DNA from: Paramacrobiotus metropolitanus
Lineage: Eukaryota > Tardigrada > Eutardigrada > Parachela > Macrobiotidae
Assembly (NCBI RefSeq): GCF_019649055.1
Contig: NW_026570366.1
Location: 124,001-188,000 of the forward strand
Length of the DNA: 64,000 nt
Reading direction: 5' to 3'
Shown here: positions 47,640 through 60,365 of the stretch, piece by piece
Layout: each line of letters begins with the position of its first letter
Numbering within the stretch: the first letter of the stretch is position 1
Position numbers and translations under genes: made by a program
Notes under the pieces: model-generated
The model's input: only the letters and a program-made list of their open reading frames with translations
What the model was told of the DNA's origin: nothing
The model's database searches: none

Positions 47640-48625
47640 TTGGTCATACGTTCACCTAACGGGCTCTGTGCACTGGATAGCTTTGGTAGCTCGGTCACCC
47701 ACCTACCTAACGGGATCTATGCAAAGGACAGTACTCGTAACTCGGTCACTAGATCACTTAACGGAGTTTATGCGCTGGACAGTAGTGCTAGCTCGCTCAT
47801 TAGATCACTTAACGGAGTTTGTGCACTGGACAGTAGTGGTACCTCGGTCACTAGATCACTTAACGGAGTTCGTGCATTGGACAGTAGTGGTAGCTCGGTC
47901 ACGCGCTCACCTAACGGGCTCTGTGAACTGGACAGTATTGGTAGCTTGGTCACCCATCTACCTAACGGGATCTATGCACTGGACAGTATTGGTAGCTCGG
48001 TCACCCATCTACCTAACGGGATCTATGCACTGGACAGTAGTGGTAGCTCGGTCACTAGATCACTTAACGGAGTTTGTGCACTGGACAGTAGTGGTACCTC
48101 GGTCACTAGACCACTTAACGGAGTTTGTGCACTGGACAGTAGTGGTACCTCGGTCACTAGATCACTTAACGGAGTTCGTGCATTGGACAGTAGTGGTAGC
48201 TCGGTCACGCGCTCACCTAACGGGCTCTGTGAACTGGACAGTATTGGTAGCTTGGTCACCCATCTACCTAACGGGATCTATGCACTGGACAGTATTGGTA
48301 GCTCGGTCACCCATCTACCTAACGGGATCTATGCACTGGACAGTAGTGGTAGCTCGGTCACTAGATCACTTAACGGAGTTCGTGCACTGGACAGTAGTGG
48401 TAGCTCGGTCACGCGTTCACCTAACGGGCTCTATGCACTGGACAGTATTGGTAGCTCGGTCACCCATCTACCTAACGGGATCTATGCACTGGACAGTATT
48501 GGTAGCTCGGTCATCCAGCTACCTAACGGGATCTATGCACTGGACAGTAGTGGTATCTCGGTACTCTTTCACCTAACGGGCTCTGGGCACTGGACAGTGG
48601 TGGTAGCTCGGTCACGTACTCACCT
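47640..48625 (+). repeat. Minisatellite, 51-bp unit, about 19 copies
   Basis: Direct repeats of 51 bp containing ACTGGACAGTA(G/T)TGGTAGCT, CGGTCAC and CTAACGG. Several unit subtypes alternate (CACTAGATCACTTAACGGAG versus CACCCATCTACCTAACGGG). A block of six units (306 bp) is repeated almost unchanged (compare 47875 and 48181 onward). Because 51 is divisible by 3, a stop-free unit leaves frames open over more than 300 codons. These are not evidence for a protein. Confidence 0.92.
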
Positions 48626-48639
48626 AGCGATTTTTTGAC

Positions 48640-48990
48640 GCACTCAATCACTAGGTGAGTAACTGACCGAGCTCAACCTGTCCAGTAACAAATATCGCTA
48701 GGTAAGGAGAAAAATCGCTAGGTGAGGATGTGACCCTGCTACAACTACTGTCCAGTGCACAGAGCCCGTTAGGTGAGCAAGAGCAAAGCCCGCTCGATGA
48801 TTCACTCACCTAGAAATTCCGCTCAGTGGGCAGTAATGGTGTTTCGGTCACTCACTTGTCTAGTGATTTTTCTTACTGGTCAGTGGTGGTAGCTCGGTCA
48901 CCCACTCACCTAGAGATTCCGCTCAGTGGTCGGTGATAGTGTTTTGGTCACTCACTCGTCCAGTGATTTTTCGTATTGATTTTATATTTG
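48640..48990. repeat. Degenerate and inverted minisatellite units
   Basis: After the main array, units occur in inverted orientation (CTAGGTGAG..GACCGAGCT..CTGTCCAGT at about 48650-48780) and then as diverged direct units (GGTCACTCACT..CTAGTGATTTTTC). This suggests an inversion at the array edge. Confidence 0.7.
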
Positions 48991-51028
48991 ATATTTTTAC
49001 ATTTTATATTGGTTGATTTTAAACGTGTTTCGAGCTCGGCAACTCCGGCAGCAATGTTTGAATAACGCGAGTGTTTGAATAAGTACAATAATTTATTTAT
49101 TTTTCGGTTTAATTAGTGTGATAATTATGTCAATTGGTATTTTGTATTGTATCTAGGCAAATATTTCTAAGTTTCAAGGTGACCTTTAAGATGGGTTGGA
49201 TCAATCTGGTCTTGATGGCGGCTTGATGCCGGCTCGATATTTTCATAAAAAAACACATGCCGGCCACTTCTGAACTATCCCGGATCTAATGGCGTTGTCC
49301 GTTTTTCCAGAAGTTTTATGGTACTATGGGGCGCCGCGCGTAGTATAGATCTTGTACTTAATATACATGTGTTTAATTATTGCGTACAGTACAGTAATTG
49401 ACAAAATGCTAAAAATTATACTGCATAATCCGAAATTACTGTAGAATGGCCATGATAAAACGGTTGTTTAACTAAAACTCCCGGCAAATAATTTATCTCG
49501 GTTTGGAGAATAAAACCCCTAGCTCGATCACCAGATTTATCGATTTGAATTTTGATCCCGCAACATCCGACACCGCGCTGCAGATGACAAAATGCGTCAC
49601 GACACTTGTCACCGCATTAGATCTTAAATTCACTTTACAAAGATAAAGCACACGCCACTAACGAGCATGCGCTACAAAGTGCATTTATCTAATGATACTA
49701 AATGATCCTATCACATGTTCTAGCAATTCCCTGTAAAAAGATTGTCCGTCATCTTCAACGACTAAACGGACGTTTGCCGCTAGTGTAATTGCGTGAGACT
49801 AACGATAATGTGGATATGCGGTATCAACACCGATTGCGCGGATAAACCGGCGCATGTTGTCGCGCTAACGATTTCAAGACCGCGTCCACGCCAACGGATT
49901 TCCACTACACTCTGTGTAGATGTTGTACTAAAATACTGCGAAAGTTTTTAGGTACATGTACATGATCCCGTCCCATCAGGCTCGTGTTTAAAGGAACATA
50001 GCGCACAGATTGTTGTAGCCGGTAATTTAACTGTACAGTCCCATTCCACATCCGGGCAATCCCAGCGTTCAGCTGCGCGATCCCGTTTTAGATCCCGTAT
50101 GTTGCGGCGACAACAATCTCACGCCATTAGTGTATTTGATCTTTTCTCATTTCCCTTCCAATTTCTCCAGCTGATGACATTGTAAATTTAGCATTGGCGA
50201 TCAAATTACAAACTGTTTACGTATGCTTTATAAACGTATTGTATACGGGTACAGTTGCTCCACGCGGTGCTTGAAATTTGTACGATGGCTAAAAATCAGT
50301 ACTCGTACTTCTATTACCGTTAGTACCGAAATTTGTGCCGGAAACCGGTAGAGACTTGTCGGCTATGTTCCAGCGAGAAAAACATATTTTAGGCGAGCAA
50401 CACTTTACCCGTTTAGAACTTCAGATCAGCTTGTAATTTAATTTAATTATGTTTTATTTTATTTTTGTTAATTTCTGTTCAGGTTAATGACTTTTTATAT
50501 TATAGCATGTTGTCGCATAATTTACGTAACATGATAAAACCTTTTTATATGACATTATGTTCTGAACCTATGCGATTGATCATTATGCTTGTATCATGCA
50601 GACTACGCGTCCTGCAGCATTCGTACTATCTGTACTCGTTCCTATAGCGGGTTTAAACGATCTAGAGTAGTGTAAGAAATATGTACATACATTGTTTACG
50701 ATCTCTAGCTTCAGATGTATTTATCAGTAAATAATCAAAATAATTTATGCAGGTTTTGATAATTGATTTTGCCAATATTTTGAATCTATCATGGAACTTG
50801 TTCGAGCGATACAACTGATCAAAAGAATCATATTTATAGAAGTACAGATACAAAAGGATTGGCAGCTAATTCACGAATTGCTTTCTAGTCGATGCACCGT
50901 TAGCTTATGTATTTTCGGATTTCCGGTGCTTGATTATCCACAGCATGTTGCCCAAATTGGTTTAATAACTGCATAACCACTCACCGGGTCATGCAGGAGG
51001 CAGGGAAGCATATGATATACGTATATTG
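48991..51028. other. Gene-poor intergenic
   Basis: No coding exon, RNA gene or recognisable repeat. AT-rich with short GC-richer islands near 49800-50130. Confidence 0.4.
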
Positions 51029-51717
51029 TACAAGCCCATCCAACAATTCTTTGACCGCTGTAAGCGCAGCGCATATAAATCGCGCACAGTAATGCAAATA
51101 CGCATCGTAGTGTAGTGGTAGATATATTTATAAATATTCAACCAATAATAATCCACGGCCTTTTTAAGACAGCGATTAAGTTTGGCTGTTGTCAGAGGAA
51201 ACGCAGCAGCTGTTTTGGGCACCTTGAGTGCACGTCATAAGATCTTGAACGACAATAATGATTATGGGTGTTTATTCAATGTTTAAATTTTATTCATTTT
51301 AATTAGTGTAAACCTGTGAAAGCATACCGATATGTGCATTGGCTGTTGCCTAATAAAAACCTACCTACCAATAATAATATATTAGATCACAATTAATCAC
51401 TTATAAAGCCATCATCACAGTTAAAATGATCAGGTTAATCAACAAAACCAAACAGATCGCAGTTGGAATTATCACAGTTAAATTATCAGTAATTACAAAA
51501 GAAACAGATCAGTCTATGAACTACCATAAATAATTCTAAACTTATTACAATGTATATCACAGATACAGTAACTGCAACACATGCAGATTTGTTGCTTATT
51601 TACGCTGAATACGCAGACCCATGTGGCGTGACGTGTCGAAGCACATTAAATGGCTCAAGCTTACGTTTCTTTAAATTCCCGCTTACAGCGGTCAAAGAAT
51701 TGTTGGATGGGCTTGTA
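51029..51717. repeat. Perfect 38-bp inverted repeat with 613-bp spacer
   Basis: 51029-51066 (starting TACAAGCCCATCCAACAATT) is the exact reverse complement of 51680-51717. Read toward the outside, both arms encode LTAVKELLDGLV. On the plus strand this follows GSSLRFFKFP, faintly like the end of a THAP zinc finger. It may be an inverted duplication of an old transposon-derived fragment. Confidence 0.65.
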
Positions 51718-51799
51718 TGCACAATGATACGATGTTGCGGAAAATTTGATTCAAGCGATTTGCCCTTTACGTACATGTGCTTATTTGGCAAAGCGTAAT

Positions 51800-53224
51800 G
51801 AAAATTTTTTCAAAAGTACAGAACACTGGTATTGCAGAACGTAACCCAAACTCAAAGACAAAATAGTCTGCTCGGTTTAAAACATGAAAAAATATTTTAT
51901 TGACAATTTTTTATTGCACTGATGATAACACTAGGGTAGGGTCAGATACTTGGTACGCATACCGGAATTAGGCACAAGTCACTAAAGCCGCCCAGCGTGC
52001 CGTCATGCTACACTCTTGCTTTGAATTTGAGAAAATGCAGCCATACAGTATGTCATAAAGCAATTTAAGATTCCATAGTATAGTTCTGTACTACGTATAC
52101 CGGTAAAATGCCGGCATACACATCATCTTCGTCATCAATTATTCTATCAGTGTCAAATAAACTCACACTGAGATCTGAAAAAATGCAGCAGTGCATGCAC
52201 GTGGAGCAATATTAAAATTATTACAGTACTCCAAATATTTCAAAATGCAAATATCGCTGTATCACTATCGATACAAATTAAAGCTGACGCACGCACTCTA
52301 TAGCTTTTTCTATGGGATCGTGCGTCCGCTTTGTGGTCTGTTACTATTATTATCATTCTCATTATTATTGTGGCTCTGTCTAGCTATTATCTTTGTCAGC
52401 TACTGTATTATTGTCTTTCTTCAAAAAATTTCTTGCGTCTTTCCTGGTTTATTGCACAAGCAACCAATTCAGCGGTTTATTAAAACAGGCACAATAAAAT
52501 TACTTATTTTCGTTTCCAAATGCAACAATCCAACAAATCCGGAAAATGTGGACATTTGTTGTGTTGATTTTATTAGCCTGTATCTGAATTATAGTCACTG
52601 TCAATTGTCAAATACGTCGACATTATACGCGTGCAAAAATAATCAGTTGACTAATCCCACTCTATAAGGGTTGTACTTGTACACGTATTGTACAAGTACA
52701 ATACAAGTGTTGTGTTTGAGGTATGGAAGAATAAAGAAAACCACAAAATATGCAGCACTTGATAAATTATATTTTAAAATCTAAAAACGCAAAACATTGG
52801 AGCCCAATCCAAAAAAAACATTGGAGCATTAGATTTAGTTCTGTTTTATTTTCGCAAAACATTGGAGTATTAGATTTATGTTCTGTTTTTTTTTTGCAAA
52901 AAGCCGCGAACACGCAGTCCAAATCTGGAATGCGATAAAAAGAGGACAATACGGTAAAAAATTATTAGCAACAAAGGTTGTAGAGGAAACAATCTGTCCT
53001 CTACTTCAGGGTGTCGTTAAAATTGCGGACGGGCTGACGTGGTGTATTGTCGACTCAACAAGTGGAAAAAGGGAGTACAAATTGTAACCACGCACTGTGC
53101 AAGCGCAGTCACTTCCTACTCTCCACCGGACATAGAGGAAAACAACATTAACATTTTAACACTCAAAAATAATGGCCAGAAAATTTTAAACAACAAAATG
53201 AAAGCCGCATAATATACACACTAG
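51800..53224. other. Intergenic with one hydrophobic open frame
   Basis: A 158-codon open frame at 52191-52667 (+) contains a strongly hydrophobic stretch (CGLLLLLSFSLLLWLCLAII) but has AT-rich composition and no family features. I keep it only as a remark. A shorter open frame at 52878-53087 lacks support. Confidence 0.35.
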
Positions 53225-55231
53225 TGTTGCCGGAAGTGCTCCAAATTGCATGTGAAAGAATTTCGATACCAATTCCGAATAATCGGAATTCAAATTCAGG
53301 TATTTCCAATTCCGAGCAATCTAAATATTTTTTATTAGATTTCCAAATACAGTACTCGAAATTTAAAAGACCGTAATTTGAATTCCGATTACTCGAACTC
53401 ACTACCACATTTTGAATTCCGAGTAATCGGAATTCAAAATGTGGCAATGCGAATTCGAATATTCGAAATTTAAACTACGGTAAAATAAAATCCAAATATT
53501 CAGAATTGAACGGGACTTTTCTGAATTTCGATTTCTTTGAAATTTATTTAACACTAACAGAATAGAGCAGAATCTTGAGATTCTTACAGTAGATGTACAA
53601 GTATTTTACTGTATACGTCTAACTGAGGGCGGTGTAAAAGGGAAACCGTTACTAGTATGTGCACACCTCGCGACCAGGTAATTATTATAGCCACATAGGC
53701 ACCCCTTTTCACCCTGTTTATTACTTACAGGCTCAGTATAGACAAGTTTTAAGAATACATTGATATACGAGTTTTGCATTATGCGAACTGTTGAAATCCG
53801 TTATATCTGTACTATAATTTTACTGACTAAATTCACATCTAAAGTGACTCAAGTAAAGCTTAAATATCATCCCGCATTCGTTTCTGGTTGGTACCCCCGG
53901 CCGGCAGTTCTTATGAGGTCCTGGGTATATTATAAAACAAAAAATAAATTACAATTATTTCCATATACGGTTTTGCTTTTATTGCTGCACTTTTTTAGAA
54001 CTATTCTTTAGTACTCGTACTATAACTTTTTCTCCCAAATCCAGGTCTATTAAAACGAAAACTTTTCGCACGCCTGTAAAGAGCTAAGGGGCAATTAAAT
54101 GGTGTGTTAGTGGTCATTTTTAGGAGGCTTATATATATAGGAGGCATGCACTTTCCATAAATTCATCAGTCAATACTTTTTGCGGACTTGGCAACCGTTA
54201 AATGAGCAAGAAGGTGTTTGTTACGACTTACGAGTAAGCAGACTAGCTAGGCAGAACATATTTGCGCGATCAGGGGTAGAGATCAGTGGCACTGGTAGAA
54301 TTAATGAAGTGGGTCTGTCATGAGGGACCAGTGTGTGTCATTGGGATGTACATCCTGATGTATAAATAGGAGAAGCAATGCGGATGTGGTACAGCGATAG
54401 TGCATTTGTGTTTAATGTATTTAAGTTGCTGTTGTATCAGGTAAAGGTCATAATTCAATGTAACAAGTCGTTCTTCCCTACCGCACACACCCTTCTGTGA
54501 GGAGGGGAGACTCGGAATTTATGAAGAACAACGGCGCCAGTTACTCCGATGCCCTGTGTTCCGGTGCTAGTGTCATCACCCAATGCCCAAATAAAAGCTG
54601 GCCAAATCATTACTGTACACGTCGGCGCTGTAGTAGCCGCACCGGCCCGCAGGCAGCCGTAGACTGCGCTAACGCTGACCGATGAGTTTTGAGCCAACAA
54701 CGCTAGATGAGCATGGATCAGTTCATTTGCGACGGTGAAAGCCAGAATAATGTCAATTTAAACGGAAACCTGTTTTTGTTGTTATTTTTGCTATAGAAAG
54801 TTTATTGTACGCCGAACTGATAAAGGTACATCAACGTTTAATGACCACGCCCTAAAATTTTCCGAGCGCTCGAAATTAAATTCTGCTGTCATTTAATTAA
54901 TAAAATTATTTCGGTCATAAATACGTAATCAGTATTACTACTTCTATGTAAGGTATCGCATCAAAACTTCCAGTTCCATAGTACGTAGTTTGATGATAAA
55001 TTATAATCAAAATATTAAGTAAAATTTCTTTTAACAACGGATTACTTAAAATTCATATGATATGCATTGCAATTCCGAATATTCGAAATTACAACTGCGT
55101 CCTTTTAAATTGCGATTACTCGGAGTTGGAATGCCTGCAATTGCAATTCCGATTACTCGGAATTCAAACGGTAGTGTATTTGAATTTCGAATACTCGAAA
55201 TTCATTTTAGATTGGAGCACTTCCGGCAACA
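53225..55231. mobile_element. Candidate 2-kb inverted-repeat element
   Basis: The ends are inverted copies of TGTTGCCGGAAGTGCTCCAA (perfect 20 bp), at 53225 and ending 55231. Inside each end is a block rich in palindromic words of the type AATTCCGANTANTCGGAATT (53265-53470 and 55068-55205). No target duplication is evident. The interior has no convincing transposase frame. It resembles a foldback-type non-autonomous element. Confidence 0.6.
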
Positions 55232-55760
55232 TTAATACACAGGAACTTGCTTCACAGCTTTGGTCCAGCATGATGAGCAATCAAAATATGCAAACAAGCA
55301 GTTTTAGTATACGAGACGATCCCGGTCACCTTCGTCTTGCCGGTGGAAGCAGTTGAGGCAATGCACACCACCGCCACCATCCGCTGACAAGGGCGAATAT
55401 CCTCTGCAACGCCACAAACTTGGCTTTACAATATTTACGACAAGATTAATACACCTCCATCAAGATGTTACGGAAATAAGATTGGCAAAGCAACAACTCT
55501 TAACAAAAATGTACACAGATCGCTGCATCGCGTCTTAAGTCTTTCCTAAAAGCATGAACTACACAATCTTAATCTGCAAAAGCAATCGAAACTGATGCAT
55601 TTTCTCTAGCGTGCCGGGATGAATAAAGCGTCTACCATTTTGTAAATTATTTACTTGTAATTGAACAAATTTATCTATTTATTAGTTTTTTCGCTTATGA
55701 TTTTTATGTGTCATTCAATTAAGTAAGTTATTTAGTATCTTATTTTTCGGAATTTTTCCA
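55232..55760. other. 3' flank of lamin-tail-like gene copy 2
   Basis: No gene seen. A minus-strand AATAAA (TTTATT at 55678-55683), 78 nt past the stop of the next gene, is its likely poly(A) signal. Confidence 0.5.
55678..55683 (-). terminator. Poly(A) signal of lamin-tail-like gene copy 2
   Basis: AATAAA on the minus strand, 78 nt downstream of the TAA at 55761-55763. Confidence 0.5.
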
Positions 55761-57060
55761 TTAATCGAATGGACCGTACCTTCGCTTGAAGATACAGAAT
55801 CCAACGAGACCAACCAGGACAAGCACTACCAGGACGACGGGAATTCCAACGGAAATCCCTAGCGACGTACTACTGTGTGGCGTGGTTGACGCGGCCGGCG
55901 CGCCTAACAAAAGCAACAATCTTTAAACTAATACGTACAAACCACACTTTCGTACATTTCATAATAATATTATTTCATTTATCGTTTCATAAATAAACAG
56001 AACTTTTCGCGCGTCAAACGGTCTGAAAAAACATAATCACTTTATTCGAAATAAATTTAAATAAAAGTCACTGCACGAAGGAAATAGAAAAAAAAGAAAA
56101 TGTCATCAACGGCAGCTAAAAATAAACGAAATCATTTCAAAACGGCACAAAACCTCTGAAATACAATTTTAGTTCTTCAGTAGTACCTGTTGTCACTTGT
56201 GAGGTAGGGTGCGTAGGCGGCGGAGTGGTGGTGACGAAATAATTTTCCACCTTCTGCACGTCACACCGATCCAGCGTTATGGGAAAATTCTTAAATTTCG
56301 GATCTAGACAGTACTCGGCCGTACAGTTGTTCTCCGCCCCGGGCGTCGGTTCCGTCCACTTAAAGCCCATTGGCCATTTGCTGCTGACCATCGTGTCATT
56401 GCAGCAGAAACTAAACGAATGACTGTCGGTGCTATTGTTGTTCCGCTGATCCCACAAACGGTAGTACGATGAGCCCTTCGTGCCCGGTTGTCCCACGATA
56501 TATTCCGGGAACAAAAATTCCTTAATCCCGTGTGCACTCCCGGAATGATAGTAGAACAGCAGATCGACAATCTTATCGTGGTGTGCTGTGATGTCATTCA
56601 ATGTGGCGTTGATTGGCAAATCTTTATCAGTGAGATTAGCGTACAGGACCAAGGCATTTGTCTTGGCGTTGCCGCGATCCAGATAAAAATCGTTACTTTT
56701 ATTCCATCCTACGTGTTCAAAAGTGTAAAAATCTGTGGTGGTGGCGGTGATGTTGTTGCCGATCACCAAGAACGTCTCGTTCATGTGGGAAATGCCTGAC
56801 GCGGTGAAGTTGACGCGGTGCTGCAGAATGGCATCGGGAGCATTTCGGGGGTGTCGCTTGTTGGCTTTGCCACCATGGCCGCGCCAAAACACCAGGGTGT
56901 ATGGGGATAAATCGACGGGCTCGGCGCAGTGTTTGCGCAGTTCAATGAACTCTTGATTCACTTGTTTTACCGCCAGTTGCAGCTCGCTGATGGTGATGGG
57001 ACACGGGGATCCCGTAATCAGGTGAAAGGATAAAATTGATAAGAATAACGATGTCCACAT
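55761..57060 (-). CDS. Membrane protein with extracellular lamin-tail-like domain (copy 2), 338 aa
   Basis: Exons 56187-57060 and 55761-55903 join at phase 1. Signal peptide MWTSLFLSILSFHLITGSPC. The ectodomain keeps the lamin-tail pattern: QEFIELRKHC, VDLSPYTLVFWRG, ETFLVIGNN, LDRGNAKTNALVLYANL, then HSFSFCC, KWPMGFKWTEPTPGAENNC and EYCLDP. It has about nine N-glycosylation sites and at least six Cys. A Thr/Pro stalk (TTTPPPTHPTSQVTTG) leads to the membrane exon (GISVGIPVVLVVLVLVGLVG) and a short basic tail (KRRYGPFD). Compared with copy 1 at 11-15 kb the tail is much shorter and is encoded in the same exon as the helix. The PTPG-x-x-N ending is typical of secreted lamin-tail domains. No catalytic site is visible. 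Ligand or matrix binding is inference. Confidence 0.85.
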
Positions 57061-60000
57061 TTTGCGATGACGTCACAATTCCGCACAGATAAGATATCGG
57101 TTATCAATGAACGTAAACAAACTGGAACAACTGAAAATAAACAAAACGATGAAATCCTTCGGATTGCTTTTCACTTTTCAGCCACAACTTTCCGCTCCAA
57201 GTCACCAAGTGGTTAAGCCCAAGATGTGCAAATTGTAACGCTAAAAGAATTTGATTCTCGAAATTATATGCAAGCTTAATCGCATTCGCAGTTGACCAGA
57301 ATTAACAACAAATTAACAATGATTTCATCAAGTGAGTAAGTGATCTTAATACATTAACGTCTGAACGTAAAACGTTTGCAAGCACCTACCTAGGAGGTCC
57401 TACCTTTGGTCCTTTGGCTTTCTTTGTGATCGAATTAATCAAACAAGGGCATCTCAGTCTCTTTATCAACCCTCTGAAAGAAATTATTAGATTAATATAA
57501 TGATATAAAATTATAATCAGGTATTAGCAACAGTTATTCCCAAAATATTAAGTGATTATCAACCCTCATCAAACTTTGAAAAGGCAAAAAAAAGAAAAAC
57601 AGAAGCTCAAAACTTCCCATAACTTAATTCTGCACAGACTACAGAGTAACGATTAATCCATTCAACGTCTATTTACAGCATACGCGTGGACCAATACAGA
57701 CAACACTAACAGGCACAGAACAAAACCTGACACCTTTTAAACACGCAAACAAAGTCGAAACGTCGTACAGGTTTGGTAAGCACTAAGCTCTAAGCACTGG
57801 TAAAAAAACCTGACTGGCTCGTGTACGTGCCGAGTGGCGAGCGATGACGTGAGAACTGCGGCGTCACGGTGGTTATAAAAAATTTTTGTATTATTAAACT
57901 TATAATTTTACGTTGAAAACGAAAGTTAGCAGTTTTTAAAGATTTCAACCGCCTGTTGCAAACTTGCAAGTGCATGAATGAGTTAATGGTTGGTACCGGT
58001 ACTGTATCACTGGCGGACCGGCGGTATGTGTATGTAATCTGTACTCCGTATGTATTCTAATTGTACAAGAACTTGAAGGTGCGAAATTAATTAATGCCAT
58101 TATATCTATATTACCCAAAAGCGATGATGTCATAAATGATACAATTAATATCATGAATGCCGTCATTTGCAGTTTTCAGTGTTAACAGTAAGCTAATACA
58201 AAGTAACTCGTCATGGCTAGGATATTCTCAGTGTCATTGTTTTCCGGCTCGAGATATCGCAAAAGGGCACAGTCAGCTAAAAAATTGCATAAACGTTAAC
58301 TGAAATGGAACCACTTCTGGCTTGTTAAAGTTAAGTGCCTTGAATGTGCGTAGTTCAGCATGTACATATAAAACTTCCTACCTTCCGCAACAATCAGATG
58401 CAAAAAGCAAATGAGCCAAATGAGTTTAGCAAAAGTTAGCGTTACTAACACTATGAGTGAATAACCTTTACAGTATTTTATAATAAGGGTAAGCTACTAA
58501 GCGTGTACAATTGTATGTCATCACAACATCGGTACTTAAGCTTACTCAGAGAAGTGAGAACCATAACAATTTTATTAAAGCATTATATAACATGTTATAC
58601 CGTACATATAAAAATTTTTTATTAATTTTCTAATTTGATAATAATTACTGTATCAAATTAAAAATTAATAAAACCTTTTTGTATGTAAAATTATTAAAGA
58701 ATATGTAATTGTTAAAGAATATGTACAGTACTTGTGAGTTGTGCACACGTTTGTAATAATTTTATTAATATGATGTCAAACTGATATGCATTATCTCCCA
58801 TTGAGGGCCGGAAGGGTGCGACAAGTCGTTCATTTATCTTTTGCTGATAAATTACTGTATAATGATGCTCTATCAGTGCAGTCGAAGAGGAAATTCTTTA
58901 ATGAGCAATTGGACGCGGTTCAAAATCAGATATTAAGTATTTCAACGTAATAATTATAAAAGACTGGAACCGCTGACCGGTGACCTCGCCTTAATTACTT
59001 GGCTTGCACTTTTGAGTGTATCGGATCGATTTTCCTAACCATGCCGTTATACTGTGCTTACCATTAAGATACGGTGCCTTATTAATTAATTACTGTATGA
59101 TTGTAGGTCGAAGTCAGTTTCTAAATCAAAATTAATATCTATTACGTTGTAGCTTACAGTAACGCTTAAAATAATTCATGGAACTGATAGTAGGCGTAGA
59201 TACGTATGGTTGATTATTTAATTACAAGAATTCATAACCGATTGTAAAAATTTAAAAACTATTATATGAGTACTGTACTCGTACCTACACTTCTGCGTAT
59301 TATTGAAAAGAGAAGATCGAAGTACATAAATACAGCAACTGCATGATCGAAAATAGCAAAAGAAATTACATAATTTAGTGGTAGTTGCGCGATTATTGGC
59401 AGATTTCCGTTTATTACTATATATTCAGTTATAAGAAGCATGCATACGCTGAAACGCATTAATCGTTGTGTTAAATGTGCAAATAATGATAGATTCATAG
59501 ATAAGAAGATATTTACTTGTAGCTTATGCACCGCTGGCACTTACTACATTTTGGTTTAAAAAATTAATGTTCTACTCCTTTTTAACTTATTGATTATTCC
59601 ACTTTATTACTTTAACTGCAACCGCCTCCAAATTAAGTACAAGTGTTTGATTGAGTTGCTTCAAAGTTCAAAATTAATGAAGACTTTTGAGAGTAATCCT
59701 TACTTATTACTTATCCACTGCCATCCTTGTGGCATGATTTTAAAATTATCAAGTTGCACTAACGGATTCCAAAAAAAGGCTACAATTTTTTAACTGCAAT
59801 TACGTTTAGAAAACAACAGTACAACAGTACAATATATTGAACAGTACAATACTTTCAAACTTCAAGCATAAGTACTTACTATAAGTTATTTCACGTTACT
59901 AAAATTATGTTGTGAATCTTAACGCTCGGGACACTGTGGAATGGATGCAATTTGAAAAAACAAAATTTACGAAATTTATTTCATACTTGTTAAATATTCT

Positions 60001-60365
60001 TACCTGGCTGGCTTCAGTAATTCCCTGTCAATTGCATCACTCACACAGCTGTTTGATGAAAAGTGAAACTGACGAAGTCGCGAATATCACTGGTTACAAA
60101 ACCAAAACATTTCATATTTGCACATCTGGTTAGCGTCTTGGATTTCTTTCGAGTTTTTGCATGATATATTTGCAAAATAGGATAGTATTTCGCTGAAATG
60201 ATAAAATTAACGCGAAGCTTCAAAATGTTGGACGGTCTGCTACTATCAAAATGAGAGCTGTAACATGAATGGATCGTTGTTGATCTTGTAATAATTCTCG
60301 TTACACATATCAGCGAGACGGTTCTGATTGGAATGTGGCATGGATTGTTTATCTAACTGGTGATT
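57061..60365. other. Gene-poor AT-rich intergenic
   Basis: About 3.3 kb with no supportable exon. Short ATG frames near 59262-59793 are hydrophobic by composition. No RNA gene recognised. Confidence 0.45.

Noticed and set aside
47640-48625. Array could look like a CRISPR array
   Set aside because: Units are contiguous 51-bp direct repeats without unique spacers, in a eukaryotic context with no cas genes.
47620-48638. Open frames of 318 and 332 codons on the plus strand, with antisense companions
   Set aside because: They result from a stop-free 51-bp repeat whose length is a multiple of 3. Several frames are open at once and no coding bias is apparent.
52191-52667. 158-codon frame with a strong hydrophobic stretch
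   Set aside because: No recognisable family, AT-driven composition, poor start context and no neighbouring exons. Kept only as a remark.
54455-54700. 81-codon minus-strand frame with a hydrophobic middle
   Set aside because: It lies inside the inverted-repeat element, has no clear partner exons and no transposase motif.
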